Shown: positions 19,742 to 28,668 of the stretch, one piece after another | Layout of the letters: each line of letters opens with the position of its first letter | Position numbering within the stretch: the first letter of the stretch is position 1 | NCBI GenBank assembly: GCA_947502505.1 | Contig: CANNAE010000004.1 | Coordinates: 124,001 to 188,000, forward strand | DNA length: 64,000 nt | Origin: an uncultured Planococcus sp. | Lineage (GTDB): Bacteria; Bacillota; Bacilli; Bacillales_A; Planococcaceae | Direction: 5' to 3' | Notes under the pieces: generated by a model | The model's database searches: none | What the model was told of the DNA's origin: nothing | Seen by the model: only the letters and a program-made list of their open reading frames with translations | Position numbers and translations under genes: made by a program

Positions 19742-20312
19742 TCTTCACGTTCCCTTTCTGTTGCTCAAAATGCGCCAGGCATTTCAAGGAATCCGGATAA
19801 ACCGGCTGATTTTTTGATGAGAGAAATTCGATCGATTGCCGGATCGACGCTTCCATCAAGCGATCGAGGCCATCATTTCTCATGGCTCTCAACCGCTCGA
19901 CTCCCGGAAACTTACGGCTTGGTTCGATCATATCTGCAATGTAGACGATTTTCTCAAGATCGGACATGGCAGCACGACCAGTTGTGTGGTAGCGGATAGC
20001 ATCCAGAATTTCTTGATCTTCAACCCCAAATTCATATGCGGCTAAATATGCACCCACCGGAGCATGCCACAATTCGTGGTGATAGTCGAGCAATAAAGGA
20101 TCCATGTTTTCTTTTTCAATAAGGCTGCGCATCCAGTCGCGATCCGCATACTTCGCCACGTCATGGAGAATCGCGGCTATACGTGCTTGCTCTTGCGGCA
20201 CCCCATAAACCTCCGCTAGTGCCACCGCCGTGTTCATTACGCCGAGCACATGATTATAGCGTTTTTCAGGTAGTCGTTCTTTAACTTTCTGGAGCATCAG
20301 GCTCGGGTCCAT
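19734..20312 (-). CDS. yqeK: HD-domain Ap4A hydrolase YqeK
   Basis: A 192-residue HD phosphohydrolase. The metal ligands are seen in RYNHVLGVM, ILHDVAKYADRD and the later HAPVGAYLA. Members of this family split diadenosine tetraphosphate symmetrically to two ADP. The ATG at 20312 has GGAAGGAG seven bases upstream inside nadD, so a 32-base overlap with nadD is real. Confidence 0.95.
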   Translation of the reverse strand: MDPSLMLQKVKERLPEKRYNHVLGVMNTAVALAEVYGVPQEQARIAAILHDVAKYADRDWMRSLIEKENMDPLLLDYHHELWHAPVGAYLAAYEFGVEDQEILDAIRYHTTGRAAMSDLEKIVYIADMIEPSRKFPGVERLRAMRNDGLDRLMEASIRQSIEFLSSKNQPVYPDSLKCLAHFEQQKGNVKND

Positions 20313-20874
20313 ACAATCGCTCCTTCCGTATCAGTGCTTCCACTTGTTCGGGAACGAAGAAAGTCAGGGGCTTGCCCGCTGCGACGCGTTCCCGAAGCAT
20401 TGTTGAAGACACGTGCATTTCCGGCGAATCGATCATCACTACCGGGTACTCCGTTTCAGCCGAATAGCCCGGACGGCCGATGCCGACGAACTGGGCCAAT
20501 TCAGCCAGCTCGCCGATGCGGTGCCAGGTATGCAGGCTTTCGACCATATCGCCGCCGATAATGAAATAGAATTCGCATTCCGGTTCACGTTCGATGAGCT
20601 TGACCATCGTCTCATACGTATACGAGACCCCGCCGCCAGACACTTCAATATCTTCCAAGCGGAAATGGGCTTGCCCTTCGATGGCCAGGCGCGTCATCTC
20701 GACACGCGTTTTTGTGTCGATGCCGCTCGACTCCTTATGGGGAGCGATGGCATTCGGCATAAAACGCACTTCATCCAAGCCCAGTGCGTAATAGGCTTCA
20801 TTCGCCATGATTAAATGGCCGAAATGCGGCGGGTTGAACGTGCCGCCGAGAATGCCGATTTTGCGTTTATTCAC
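20281..20874 (-). CDS. nadD: Nicotinate-nucleotide adenylyltransferase
   Basis: A 197-residue NadD that makes deamido-NAD from nicotinate mononucleotide and ATP. The nucleotidyltransferase signature GGTFNPPHFGHLIMA and the distal SSTMLRERV motif are present. The start is GTG at 20874, overlapping the yhbY stop (GTGA). The niaR repressor of niacin and NAD genes lies elsewhere in the window, but no operator is visible here. Confidence 0.97.
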   Translation of the reverse strand: MNKRKIGILGGTFNPPHFGHLIMANEAYYALGLDEVRFMPNAIAPHKESSGIDTKTRVEMTRLAIEGQAHFRLEDIEVSGGGVSYTYETMVKLIEREPECEFYFIIGGDMVESLHTWHRIGELAELAQFVGIGRPGYSAETEYPVVMIDSPEMHVSSTMLRERVAAGKPLTFFVPEQVEALIRKERLYGPEPDAPES

Positions 20875-21161
20875 GGAAGCTCAATCCGTTTATTATTGGC
20901 GGAAACTTTGTACAAGACGACCGTATGGCCGATCAATTGGACCAATTCGGCTTTTGTGCCTTCAGCCAGGTGCTTGGCCACTTCGTGCTTGCCGTCTTCG
21001 TTATTTTGCAAAATGCTGATTTTTACGAGTTCGCGTTTTTCAAGGGCTTCCCCGATTTGTACGAGCATCGCCTCATTGACGCCGCCTTTTCCGACTTGGA
21101 AAATCGGGTCTAAATGATGCGCTTCGCTTCTCAAAAAACGTTTTTGTTTACCTGTTAACAT
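20871..21161 (-). CDS. yhbY: Ribosome assembly RNA-binding protein YhbY (YqeI)
   Basis: A 96-residue CRM-domain protein (LTGKQKRFLRSEAHHLDPIF, VGKGGVNEAM, GHTVVLYK) that associates with pre-50S particles. It overlaps aroE by 14 bases and nadD by four. Complete. Confidence 0.95.
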   Translation of the reverse strand: MLTGKQKRFLRSEAHHLDPIFQVGKGGVNEAMLVQIGEALEKRELVKISILQNNEDGKHEVAKHLAEGTKAELVQLIGHTVVLYKVSANNKRIELP

Positions 21162-21972
21162 GGTTTCCTCCTAGTTTTTCCGTAATCATTTCAATCATTT
21201 CTTCTGTATTCGGGCGAATGCCCGTCCATTTCTCGAATGCGATGGCGCCCTGGTTGACGAACATGCCGACGCCATTTAAGACCAGGCAGCCCTTCGCTTT
21301 CGCTTCTTTCAAAAATGGCGTTTCCAGCGGATTGTAGATAATATCCGCGACGACCGAACCGCTTCCAAGATGGGTCAGCGACAACGGCAACGCTTCCTCT
21401 GTCAAGCCGACGGAGGTGGTCTGGACAATCGTATCGAATTCACTTAAGCTCTCTTCTGCTTCTTTCAGCACGATCGCCTTGCTGCCGGTTTCCTCTGCCA
21501 GTTCCTGTGCTCTCCTGAACGTCCGGTTGGTAATGGTGATATTGCTGAAACCGGCACGGGAAAGCGCAAAACTGATGCCTCTTGCCGCTCCGCCAGCGCC
21601 GATTACAAGCAACGCGCCGTCTTTATCGACAGGGTAGCTCAATAGTGAACGGACAAACCCGTCGCCATCTGTATTGAAGCCTTTCAAGCGCCCATTTTTT
21701 GCAGCGACAGTGTTGACCGCATTCATGATGCGTGCCGTTTCGTCCAGTTCATCCAATAACGGAATCGCCGCTTGCTTATGCGGCAAAGTGATGTTAAACC
21801 CGCTATTGCCAAGCATTTTTAACGAATGAAGCGCTTGTTCGAGCTGTTTCGGCTCGACGTGCACCGGAATATAGGAAGCGTCGATGCCGTGCTGTTCGAA
21901 CCAATGGTCGTGCATAAAAGGCGATAATGAATGGGAGATCGGATCTCCGATGACCGCATACCATTTCTTCAT
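21148..21972 (-). CDS. aroE: Shikimate dehydrogenase
   Basis: A 274-residue NADPH-dependent enzyme reducing 3-dehydroshikimate to shikimate in the aromatic pathway. Substrate motifs VIGDPISHSLSPFMHDHW and FNITLPHKQAA (catalytic Lys) are present, as is the dinucleotide loop LVIGAGGAARGISFAL. It lies 11 bases after yqeH. Confidence 0.97.
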   Translation of the reverse strand: MKKWYAVIGDPISHSLSPFMHDHWFEQHGIDASYIPVHVEPKQLEQALHSLKMLGNSGFNITLPHKQAAIPLLDELDETARIMNAVNTVAAKNGRLKGFNTDGDGFVRSLLSYPVDKDGALLVIGAGGAARGISFALSRAGFSNITITNRTFRRAQELAEETGSKAIVLKEAEESLSEFDTIVQTTSVGLTEEALPLSLTHLGSGSVVADIIYNPLETPFLKEAKAKGCLVLNGVGMFVNQGAIAFEKWTGIRPNTEEMIEMITEKLGGNHVNR

Positions 21973-21983
21973 TTGAAACCCTC

Positions 21984-23087
21984 CTAGATGAGCGATGGGC
22001 GAACGATGACTTCTACCCCTTTAGGTGCATGGGCAGCAACCGTCACGTCGTCGTGCTGGACCGTGATCCAGCCGAGCCCGGAAAAGACGATGTCTGTCTT
22101 GCCTTCTTTGATGCGGAATTCATGGCGCACCAATTCAGGAAAATCTTCTTTATAGTCAGCAGATGGCGGTGCAAGCATGCCGCCCAGGTGCTGTGCGTAG
22201 AGATCATCTGCATTGTCCAATTTGGTCCGGTGGATATTCAGTGAATTGGCAGCATGCACCGTGAAAGATGAACGTTTGCCGCTAATGAAGTCAAAACGTG
22301 CCAATCCGCCGATGAATAATGCCTGTTCAGGATTCAACTGGAAAACGCGCGGCTTGATTTCTTTTTTCGGCATGATCGCCTTGAGATCTTCCGTGTGCAG
22401 ATGATGCGCCAGCTGGTGATGGTTAATGATACCCGGTGTATCGAACAACGAACGCTCATCATCCAGCGGAATGCCGATCATATCAAGCGTCGTGCCAGGG
22501 AAATGGGAAGTCGTGATGACATCGCCTTCGCCTGTCGCCTGTTTGATGACGCGGTTGATGAATGTCGATTTCCCGACATTCGTACAGCCGACTACATAGA
22601 CATCCCCGCCGTCGCGGTATTGTTCAATCGCATCCATCGCTTCTGTGACGCCGGTTCCTTTATGTGCGGAAACAGCCAGGATGTCGATCGGGTTCAAGCC
22701 CAATTTGCGCGACTCCTGTTTCATCCAATTGATCATTTTTTTCTCTTTGACCGATTTCGGAAGCAAGTCCGCTTTATTGGCAATGAGCAAAATCGGGTTA
22801 TTCCCGACAAAACGGTGCAAGCCTGGTAGCCAGCTGCCGTTGAAATCGAAAATGTCGACGATTTTCACGATCAGCCCTTTGCGTTCCCCCAGGCCGTTCA
22901 AGATACGCAGGAAATCGTCATCCGTCAAAGAGACTGGCTGTAGTTCATTATAGTTTTTCAAACGGAAACAGCGTTGGCAGATGATTTCTTCTTTTTCGAG
23001 CGAGGACGGCGGCGCGTAGCCAATCTCGTCTTTTTGTTCTGTTTGGATCTGTACACCGCAACCGATGCAATATGGCATTTCTGTCAA
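21984..23087 (-). CDS. yqeH: Ribosome biogenesis GTPase YqeH
   Basis: A 367-residue circularly permuted GTPase needed for 30S assembly. A zinc finger (CIGCG ... CQRC, near 7-40) comes first, then G motifs in the order G4 (IANKADLL), G5, G1 (VGCTNVGKSTFINR), G3 (LFDTPGI), followed by a C-terminal RNA-binding domain. The TTG at 23087 is chosen: it overlaps the yqeG stop as TTGA and has GGAGG six bases upstream; an upstream in-frame GTG at 23102 lies before that ribosome site. Confidence 0.95.
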   Translation of the reverse strand: MTEMPYCIGCGVQIQTEQKDEIGYAPPSSLEKEEIICQRCFRLKNYNELQPVSLTDDDFLRILNGLGERKGLIVKIVDIFDFNGSWLPGLHRFVGNNPILLIANKADLLPKSVKEKKMINWMKQESRKLGLNPIDILAVSAHKGTGVTEAMDAIEQYRDGGDVYVVGCTNVGKSTFINRVIKQATGEGDVITTSHFPGTTLDMIGIPLDDERSLFDTPGIINHHQLAHHLHTEDLKAIMPKKEIKPRVFQLNPEQALFIGGLARFDFISGKRSSFTVHAANSLNIHRTKLDNADDLYAQHLGGMLAPPSADYKEDFPELVRHEFRIKEGKTDIVFSGLGWITVQHDDVTVAAHAPKGVEVIVRPSLI

Positions 23088-23605
23088 TTTTCTTCCTCCC
23101 ACATCAATTGTCCTTTATCTTTCAATCTTTTCATGATCCGGCGCTCCACCATCCGGTTGAACCGCGTAAAGAAGCCGTCCGACTGCGCGACCGGCACGAC
23201 GAGGATCGTATGAAGCTTATTGCGGTTGCCCCCGAAAATATCCGTCAGCATCTGATCGCCGATGACGACGACTTGTTCGCGTTTTACGCTCATGATTTTC
23301 AGCGCTTTCCTGAAGGCTTTGCCCATCGGCTTTCTCGCCTGGTAAATGAACGGGATGCCGAGCGGGTCAGCAAATGACTTCACGCGCATCTCATTGTTGT
23401 TGGAGACGATAACCACTTGAATGCCTGCATCCTTCATTGCTTTCAGCCATTCGATGAGGCGCGGCGTCGCTTCAGGGCGGTCCCATTCGACCAAGGTATT
23501 GTCGAGGTCGGTGATGATGCCGAGCACTCCTTTTTCCTTTAGCGATTCCGGCGTGATGTCAAAAACTTCTTTCACGTACTGGCTTGGAATAAAATATCGA
23601 TACAC
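23084..23605 (-). CDS. yqeG: HAD phosphatase YqeG
   Basis: A 173-residue HAD IIIA phosphatase. The nucleophile motif GIITDLDNTLVEW, the Thr/Ser motif VIVSNNN, the Lys in YQARKPMGKAF and the final acidic motif VIGDQMLTDIFG are all present. The substrate is not established. GTG at 23605 is taken as start (AGGAG nine bases upstream); the frame opens nine bases earlier at a TTG inside the leader. Confidence 0.9.
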   Translation of the reverse strand: MYRYFIPSQYVKEVFDITPESLKEKGVLGIITDLDNTLVEWDRPEATPRLIEWLKAMKDAGIQVVIVSNNNEMRVKSFADPLGIPFIYQARKPMGKAFRKALKIMSVKREQVVVIGDQMLTDIFGGNRNKLHTILVVPVAQSDGFFTRFNRMVERRIMKRLKDKGQLMWEEEN

Positions 23606-23644
23606 ACATAACAACTCCTGTTTCTACGGACTTAAGTCCATTGA

Positions 23645-24418
23645 TTATACCATATATGCAAGCGGTTCTCCCACCTTGATCGAGTCGCCGCCAGTGATTT
23701 TCGCATCAAACTGAAGATTTTGCCCCTCAAAAAATACTGCGACGGTCGAACCGAAGCTGAAATAAGCAACTTCCTGCCCCTTTTCCCAGTCGGTGCCGAA
23801 CTCGGTCAATTCTATCGAGTTGACATACATCGCGCCGACTTTCACGACGAGCAGGCGCCCGTACGCCGTGTCAAGCTCGGTGATGAGCCGGCGGTTGCCG
23901 CTGATCGGCGATTTGCCATAAGTCAAACCGAGGCGATTAACCGGATAGGATTTCTCGCCGAGCATGTATTGTTTCACGACTTGGCCATCCGCCGGGCTAT
24001 GGATTCTGTGGTAGTCTGCAGGCGATAGATAAAGGATCGCATACTGGCCGTTTGCATAGCGCTGCGCTGATGATTCGCTGCCTAGCAGCTCGGCGAGTGA
24101 ATAGCTGATGCCTTTGACCATAAAACGGCTATCGCTTTGGATGGCCCCATGTATTTCAACGCGCCCATCGACAGGAGATACTAGCTCTGCGCCCGCGATC
24201 GGCCGTGCCTGCTTGTTCAAACGGCGTGTGAAAAAAGCATGCAAGCTTGTATACTTGCTAATCGGATGCTCGATTTCACCGAGCTCGATATTATAGGCCT
24301 TGATGAATCCGGCGACGGCCTTTTGGCTAATGGCGGATTGCGCAAAGCGTTTCAGCGCGGCGGAACTGGCTTTGCCGTTGCTCAATTCGATCATCGTTTG
24401 GTATAAGCGTTTTTTCAT
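23645..24418 (-). CDS. psd: Phosphatidylserine decarboxylase proenzyme
   Basis: A 257-residue decarboxylase that makes phosphatidylethanolamine. It self-cleaves to form a pyruvoyl group; the cleavage site is in YFSFGSTVAVFF, with Ser as precursor. The start MKKRLYQTMIELSNGK at 24418 has ACGGAGGTG eight bases ahead; the frame opens further upstream at 24535 but would run through pssA. It is divergent from pssA, which supplies its substrate. Confidence 0.95.
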   Translation of the reverse strand: MKKRLYQTMIELSNGKASSAALKRFAQSAISQKAVAGFIKAYNIELGEIEHPISKYTSLHAFFTRRLNKQARPIAGAELVSPVDGRVEIHGAIQSDSRFMVKGISYSLAELLGSESSAQRYANGQYAILYLSPADYHRIHSPADGQVVKQYMLGEKSYPVNRLGLTYGKSPISGNRRLITELDTAYGRLLVVKVGAMYVNSIELTEFGTDWEKGQEVAYFSFGSTVAVFFEGQNLQFDAKITGGDSIKVGEPLAYMV

Positions 24419-24508
24419 GCTGGCACCTCCGTTGTTAAAATAGTCTACCATTTTTTGTCGATTCGCAGTATAATTGGCGAAAGCATATCGAAAAAAGGAG
24501 CGCTTGCA

Positions 24509-25048
24509 TTGATATTGATCGACAAGATGGATCACACCATCAAACGGCTGAAATGCCAGGCGGCCAACACATTAACAATCGGCAATATGATGTTTGGCGG
24601 CGCCTCATTGATGGCGACCTTGAATCACCAGTACAGTTATAGCGTGCTGTTTATCTTCATTGCTGCATTTTTGGATCGTTTTGACGGGATGGTCGCAAGA
24701 AAATACAACCAGGAATCCGAACTCGGTAAACAATTGGATTCCATGGGGGATATCATTTCGTTTGGGGTCGCCCCTGCACTTTTGATCCATCAGCTGGCCT
24801 TACAAGATTTCGGCCTGGCCGGCATGGTCTTTACAGTTATCTATATTTCCTGCGGCGCCTTCCGCCTGGCGCGCTTTAATATTTGCGAACCGAACGGGTA
24901 TTTTACCGGCTTGCCAATCACTGCAGCCGGAACTGTGCTGACTTTGTCATATTTCGGGTTTGGCCATTGGTCGCCCGCCGTCTATATGTTCATCTTATTG
25001 ATTTCATCGCTATTGATGATCAGTACATTTTCATTACGAAAAGTATAA
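24509..25048 (+). CDS. pssA: CDP-diacylglycerol-serine O-phosphatidyltransferase
   Basis: A 179-residue integral membrane enzyme that joins CDP-diacylglycerol and serine. The CDP-alcohol signature D-G-x2-A-R-x8-G-x3-D-x3-D is complete in FDGMVARKYNQESELGKQL plus the following DSMGD. About five hydrophobic helices are visible. TTG at 24509 is the preferred start (AAAGGAG eight bases before); the first ATG is 16 codons further. A 90-base gap to divergent psd must hold both promoters; TATAAT at 24469-24474 may serve pssA. Confidence 0.93.
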   Translation: MILIDKMDHTIKRLKCQAANTLTIGNMMFGGASLMATLNHQYSYSVLFIFIAAFLDRFDGMVARKYNQESELGKQLDSMGDIISFGVAPALLIHQLALQDFGLAGMVFTVIYISCGAFRLARFNICEPNGYFTGLPITAAGTVLTLSYFGFGHWSPAVYMFILLISSLLMISTFSLRKV

Positions 25049-25079
25049 AAGCTGAGGGCTCGATGCCCTCAGCTTTTTT
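25047..25079. terminator. Bidirectional terminator of pssA and mtnN
   Basis: AAAAGCTGAGGGC / GCCCTCAGCTTTT, thirteen perfect pairs with a five-base loop and T or A runs on both sides, between convergent genes. Confidence 0.92.
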
Positions 25080-25103
25080 GCTTGTTTTGGGATGATGGTG
25101 CTG

Positions 25104-25808
25104 TTATACGCGTTGCAGCATCTTTTCAATGACACGCAGGACGATTTCTGTCGAATGCTTGGCGGCAACCGGCAGGAATTCATCGAATGACACCGAGGAT
25201 TCCTTGCCCGCAATGTCCGACAAAGCGCGGATGACGACAAACGCCGTATCGTATTGGAAACAAACTTGCGCGACGGCCGCCGCTTCCATTTCCGCTGCTT
25301 TCATCGCCGGGAACTGCTGCTTCACCAAAGCGACTCGTTCAGGATCGCTCATGAATGAATCGCCTGTCGCGATAAGACCGACCGCATGCTGGTGTTCGCC
25401 AATTTCCTCAACTGCCTGGACGGCCAGTTCAATCAATTCCTTGTTGGCGATATAAGCAGCCGGCATTTGCGGCACTTGCCCGAGCTCGTAACCGAACACG
25501 GTCGCGTCGACATCGTGATGGCGCACTTCATCGGAAATGACTACTGCGCCGACTTCGAGTTCTTCATCAAAGCCGCCGGCAGACCCGATATTCAAAACTA
25601 GGTCTGGTTTGAACTCCTGCATCAGGATCGTGGTGGTCATCGCTGCATTAACTTTGCCGATGCCGCTTTTTAGCAAAATGAGTTCCTGGCCCTTATATGT
25701 ACCGGTCGTGAATTCGCTATTGGCGATTTCACGGACAGATGTGTTCGCTAATTGTTTGCGCAATAACTCTACTTCTTCTTCCATTGCGCCGATTACACCG
25801 ATTCTCAT
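25104..25808 (-). CDS. mtnN: 5'-methylthioadenosine/S-adenosylhomocysteine nucleosidase
   Basis: A 234-residue nucleosidase that removes adenine from methylthioadenosine and S-adenosylhomocysteine, recycling by-products of SAM chemistry. Catalytic residues are seen: Glu in GAMEEEVELL, the purine-binding region MKAAEMEAAAVAQVC, and the general acid Asp in RALSDIAGKE. The start follows AAGGAGCGG. In B. subtilis mtnN lies near yrrS as here, but yrrT and mccAB are missing between them. Confidence 0.97.
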   Translation of the reverse strand: MRIGVIGAMEEEVELLRKQLANTSVREIANSEFTTGTYKGQELILLKSGIGKVNAAMTTTILMQEFKPDLVLNIGSAGGFDEELEVGAVVISDEVRHHDVDATVFGYELGQVPQMPAAYIANKELIELAVQAVEEIGEHQHAVGLIATGDSFMSDPERVALVKQQFPAMKAAEMEAAAVAQVCFQYDTAFVVIRALSDIAGKESSVSFDEFLPVAAKHSTEIVLRVIEKMLQRV

Positions 25809-25841
25809 TGTATCCGCTCCTTGCCGCTAAGATTTCGCCGG

Positions 25842-25870
25842 AAAAACGGCGCCCTATTAATAGGCGCCGT
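25842..25870 (-). terminator. Terminator overlapping the yrrS stop
   Basis: ACGGCGCC / GGCGCCGT, eight GC-rich pairs, followed on the minus strand by TTTTTCC. The yrrS TAA codon lies in its loop. Confidence 0.8.
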
Positions 25871-26561
25871 CCAGCGTTTTGAGTACATCCATTTTCTCTG
25901 GTTTCCAACCTTCTCCGTCTACCCACTCAAGATAAACACGGTACTTCTCGGATTGGTCTTTCGACTGGACTGTCGCGATCGATTTTTGCGGGCCGCCGCC
26001 ATTTTGGACCATCATGACATACATGTCATTTTGGGACAATCCCGTAGCGTACGTGACCGCTTCAATTTTTTCGTTCCAATCCACTGAATTTTGCTGGTAA
26101 GAAGAAACGTGGTCGCCGCTTTGGCTTGTGCCGACAGGCTCCCAGCTTGTGTTGACGATGGTTTCACTGACGATTGGGTCATTGGACTCTTCGCGCGTGA
26201 TGGTGCCGCCTTTTGTTTCTTCTTCCTCTTCTTCTTTTTCTTTTTCTTCAGCTTCTTTTTTGGCTGCTTCTTCTTCAGCCTTGGCTTCCTCTTCAGCTTT
26301 TTCTTCCGCCTCGAGGTCATTTTCTTCTGCCGTTACTTGCGTATCATCATCGCCGCTCGTTTGGCTTTCCGTTTCCGGCGCCGTTTCTGCAGATTCAGGA
26401 TCTGCTGAATCGTCGCCGCCTCCGAATAGCAGTGTCGCCCCGATGATAACCACCAAAGTAAATACTAGGGCGATCATGATGTTGAGGATCGAATTCGAAC
26501 GATTTTTATTGTTCTTATTCTTATTCAAACGAGAGGGATATGATTTTTCTTCGTTAGCCAT
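25857..26561 (-). CDS. yrrS: YrrS family membrane protein (DUF1510)
   Basis: A 234-residue protein of unknown biochemical function. Order: a short basic cytoplasmic N-terminus (YPSRLNKNKNNKNRSN), one membrane helix (ILNIMIALVFTLVVIIGATL, about 28-50), a long extracellular stretch of Glu, Lys and Ala (about 55-130) expected to be helical or disordered, and the C-terminal DUF1510 domain (about 145-234, NTSWEPVGTSQSG). In B. subtilis YrrS is linked to the penicillin-binding protein gene pbpI, which is not next to it here. The start ATG 26561 follows AAGGGGGG. Confidence 0.85.
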   Translation of the reverse strand: MANEEKSYPSRLNKNKNNKNRSNSILNIMIALVFTLVVIIGATLLFGGGDDSADPESAETAPETESQTSGDDDTQVTAEENDLEAEEKAEEEAKAEEEAAKKEAEEKEKEEEEEETKGGTITREESNDPIVSETIVNTSWEPVGTSQSGDHVSSYQQNSVDWNEKIEAVTYATGLSQNDMYVMMVQNGGGPQKSIATVQSKDQSEKYRVYLEWVDGEGWKPEKMDVLKTLDGAY

Positions 26562-26644
26562 GCAATGCCCCCCTTTACACATATTTTATCATATTTAGCC
26601 CATGACAAATTTGACGTTTCAACTAAAGTTTTGTTTCATTCATC

Positions 26645-26676
26645 AAAAAAACAGCCACTCCCAAAGGAATGGCTGG
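26645..26676 (-). terminator. Terminator of greA
   Basis: CAGCCA..CC / GG..TGGCTG hairpin followed on the minus strand by seven T. Confidence 0.85.
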
Positions 26677-26681
26677 GTTCA

Positions 26682-27158
26682 TCATTTGATCGAAACGATC
26701 TTGACTTCCATTTCCCCGCCTGGCGTCAACACTTTGACGCGGTCACCGATAGTGCGGCCTAGCATGCTTTTTGCAATCGGCGAATCGTTTGAAATACGCC
26801 CTTCCAACGGGTCTGCTTCTGCAGAGCCAACGATGGTGTAAGCTTCTTCCTCGCCGCCTGGAATTTCCATAAACGTAACTGTTTTCCCGAGGCGCACGAC
26901 ATCGTTGCCAGCTTCCTCTTCATTTATAATTACCGCATTGCGGATCATGGATTCCAATGTAGAAATACGCCCTTCGACAAAGGCTTGGTCTTCTTTAGCA
27001 GAATCGTACTCAGAGTTCTCGGACAAATCGCCGAAGCTTCTTGCTACTTTGATGCGTTCCACCACTTCTTTGCGTTTGACCGTCTTCAAATAATCCAGTT
27101 CATCTTCCAACTTCTGCTTTCCGGCAGCTGTCATCGGAAATTGTTTATCGTTTGCCAT
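26682..27158 (-). CDS. greA: Transcription elongation factor GreA
   Basis: A 158-residue GreA: N-terminal coiled coil (about 10-78) that enters the RNA polymerase secondary channel, with the acidic tip in [20 protein letters not shown], and a C-terminal FKBP-like domain ending in [13 protein letters not shown]. It stimulates cleavage of backtracked transcripts. Ribosome site GGAGTGGG. Neighbours udk and mltG are as in B. subtilis. Confidence 0.98.
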   Translation of the reverse strand: MANDKQFPMTAAGKQKLEDELDYLKTVKRKEVVERIKVARSFGDLSENSEYDSAKEDQAFVEGRISTLESMIRNAVIINEEEAGNDVVRLGKTVTFMEIPGGEEEAYTIVGSAEADPLEGRISNDSPIAKSMLGRTIGDRVKVLTPGGEMEVKIVSIK

Positions 27159-27239
27159 ACTCTTCCCACTCCTTCAACTGCTGACTATGGATGCGCTAAC
27201 ACCCGTCAGTCTCGTATCATTCTATTATAATTTTCCAAT

Positions 27240-27863
27240 CTATTCAAGAATTGTTTTAATTTTTGTAACCATTAAGTCAATTGCGACTTCGTTTTGGCCG
27301 CCTTCCGGGATAATCACGTCCGCATAGCGTTTGGTCGGCTCGATAAATTGGTTGTGCATCGGGCGCACGACCGTTAAATATTGTTCAATGACCGAGTCAA
27401 TCGTCCGTCCGCGTTCGTTGATGTCCCGCATCAAACGTCGGATGATGCGCAGGTCCGCATCGGTGTCGACAAACAGCTTGATATCCATCAGTTCGCGCAA
27501 TCGTTCGTCTTCTAAAACCAATATGCCTTCTAGGATGATGACGTCTTTCGGGTCGATCACGACGCTCTCATCTGCACGGGTGTGCAAAGCGTAATTATAA
27601 ATCGGCTTTTCGATTGCACGCCGTTCGAGCAATTCGTTGACATGGTCGATCAGTAAATCCGTATCGAAAGCGAGCGGATGGTCATAGTTGGTTTCGAGGC
27701 GCTCTTCGAATTCGAGGTGGCTTTGGTCTTTGTAATAATAATCCTGCTCGATGACCACCACGGAATGTTCTTTGAACACTTCATAAATGGAATTGGTAAC
27801 ACTGGTCTTGCCTGATCCTGAACCGCCAGCGATGCCGATGACGACCGGTCTGTTTTTAGACAT
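27240..27863 (-). CDS. udk: Uridine kinase
   Basis: A 207-residue uridine/cytidine kinase for pyrimidine salvage. Walker A is [13 protein letters not shown]; the substrate region [13 protein letters not shown] and [16 protein letters not shown] are present. Complete, behind AAGGAG. Confidence 0.97.
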   Translation of the reverse strand: MSKNRPVVIGIAGGSGSGKTSVTNSIYEVFKEHSVVVIEQDYYYKDQSHLEFEERLETNYDHPLAFDTDLLIDHVNELLERRAIEKPIYNYALHTRADESVVIDPKDVIILEGILVLEDERLRELMDIKLFVDTDADLRIIRRLMRDINERGRTIDSVIEQYLTVVRPMHNQFIEPTKRYADVIIPEGGQNEVAIDLMVTKIKTILE

Positions 27864-27890
27864 ATACGTTAACTCCTTGTGTATCGATTT

Positions 27891-28496
27891 TCATTTTTTC
27901 CTGCAGACGAGAAGCCCGTCCCCGACTGGCAAAAGCTCACAATCGAATCCGGGATGCCCATCCATTTTTTCACGGAATGCGCGGATATTGCGGATCATTG
28001 TACGCTTGCGTCTCGGCACTTCTTTGATCGGCTGTTCTGCCATGCCGTGCATGGACATATTATCGCAATAAATGATGCCGCCTGCTTCAAGCAGACTTTC
28101 GTATTTATTGAAGAAACGTTCGTATTGCCCTTTGGCGGCATCGATGAACATGGCATCATAGGGCGGGGCTAACCGGGCAATGTCGAGTTCGAGCGCATCG
28201 GCGCAGATGGCTTGCACGCGGCCTTGCATCCCCGATTCCCGGATGAACCCAAGCGCCTTGTTGTGACGGTCTTCGTCCCTTTCAATCGTATCGATGCTGG
28301 TGCCAGGCAAGGCATCGGCCATCCGGAGCGCCGAATAGCCGATTGCCGTCCCGAGCTCAAGCAAGCGCTGCGGATTTTGCCTTTGCAATAATTCGAGCAA
28401 CTCCCCGATGCCCTGCTCTTCCATGATCGGCACATGATGCTCTGCCGCATAGGAGCGCATCGTTTCGAATAATGCTTCTATTGGTGTATCAGGCAT
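27891..28496 (-). CDS. trmR: O-methyltransferase YrrM (TrmR type)
   Basis: A 201-residue class I methyltransferase of the catechol-O-methyltransferase-like family. SAM loop RLLELGTAIGYSALRMA and metal-binding Asp in DAMFIDAAKGQYERFF with DNMSMHG. B. subtilis YrrM (TrmR) methylates 5-hydroxyuridine at the wobble base of tRNA to 5-methoxyuridine, so the same role is inferred. The best ribosome site is 12 bases before the ATG, rather far. Confidence 0.88.
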   Translation of the reverse strand: MPDTPIEALFETMRSYAAEHHVPIMEEQGIGELLELLQRQNPQRLLELGTAIGYSALRMADALPGTSIDTIERDEDRHNKALGFIRESGMQGRVQAICADALELDIARLAPPYDAMFIDAAKGQYERFFNKYESLLEAGGIIYCDNMSMHGMAEQPIKEVPRRKRTMIRNIRAFREKMDGHPGFDCELLPVGDGLLVCRKK

Positions 28497-28540
28497 TGTG
28501 GATACCCGCTCCTTTCATGCGCTTTTGCCCCATTTGAACA

Positions 28541-28577
28541 GAAAAGAAGAAGGGAAACGGGCGCTCCCTTCCTTCTT
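28541..28577 (-). terminator. Probable terminator downstream of mltG
   Basis: GAAG-AAGGGA / TCCCTT-C-CTTC hairpin with a nine-base loop, ending in TCTTTTC on the minus strand. It is 250 bases beyond the mltG stop, so the structured element at 28669-28785 would lie in the mltG 3' untranslated RNA. Confidence 0.55.
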
Positions 28578-28668
28578 ATACAAATTGAACTAATGATTTT
28601 GTAATTAAAATCTTATTAAAACGATATTCCGCAAAACAGCTGAAAAAGCTTTGCTCTATTCTCGCCAA

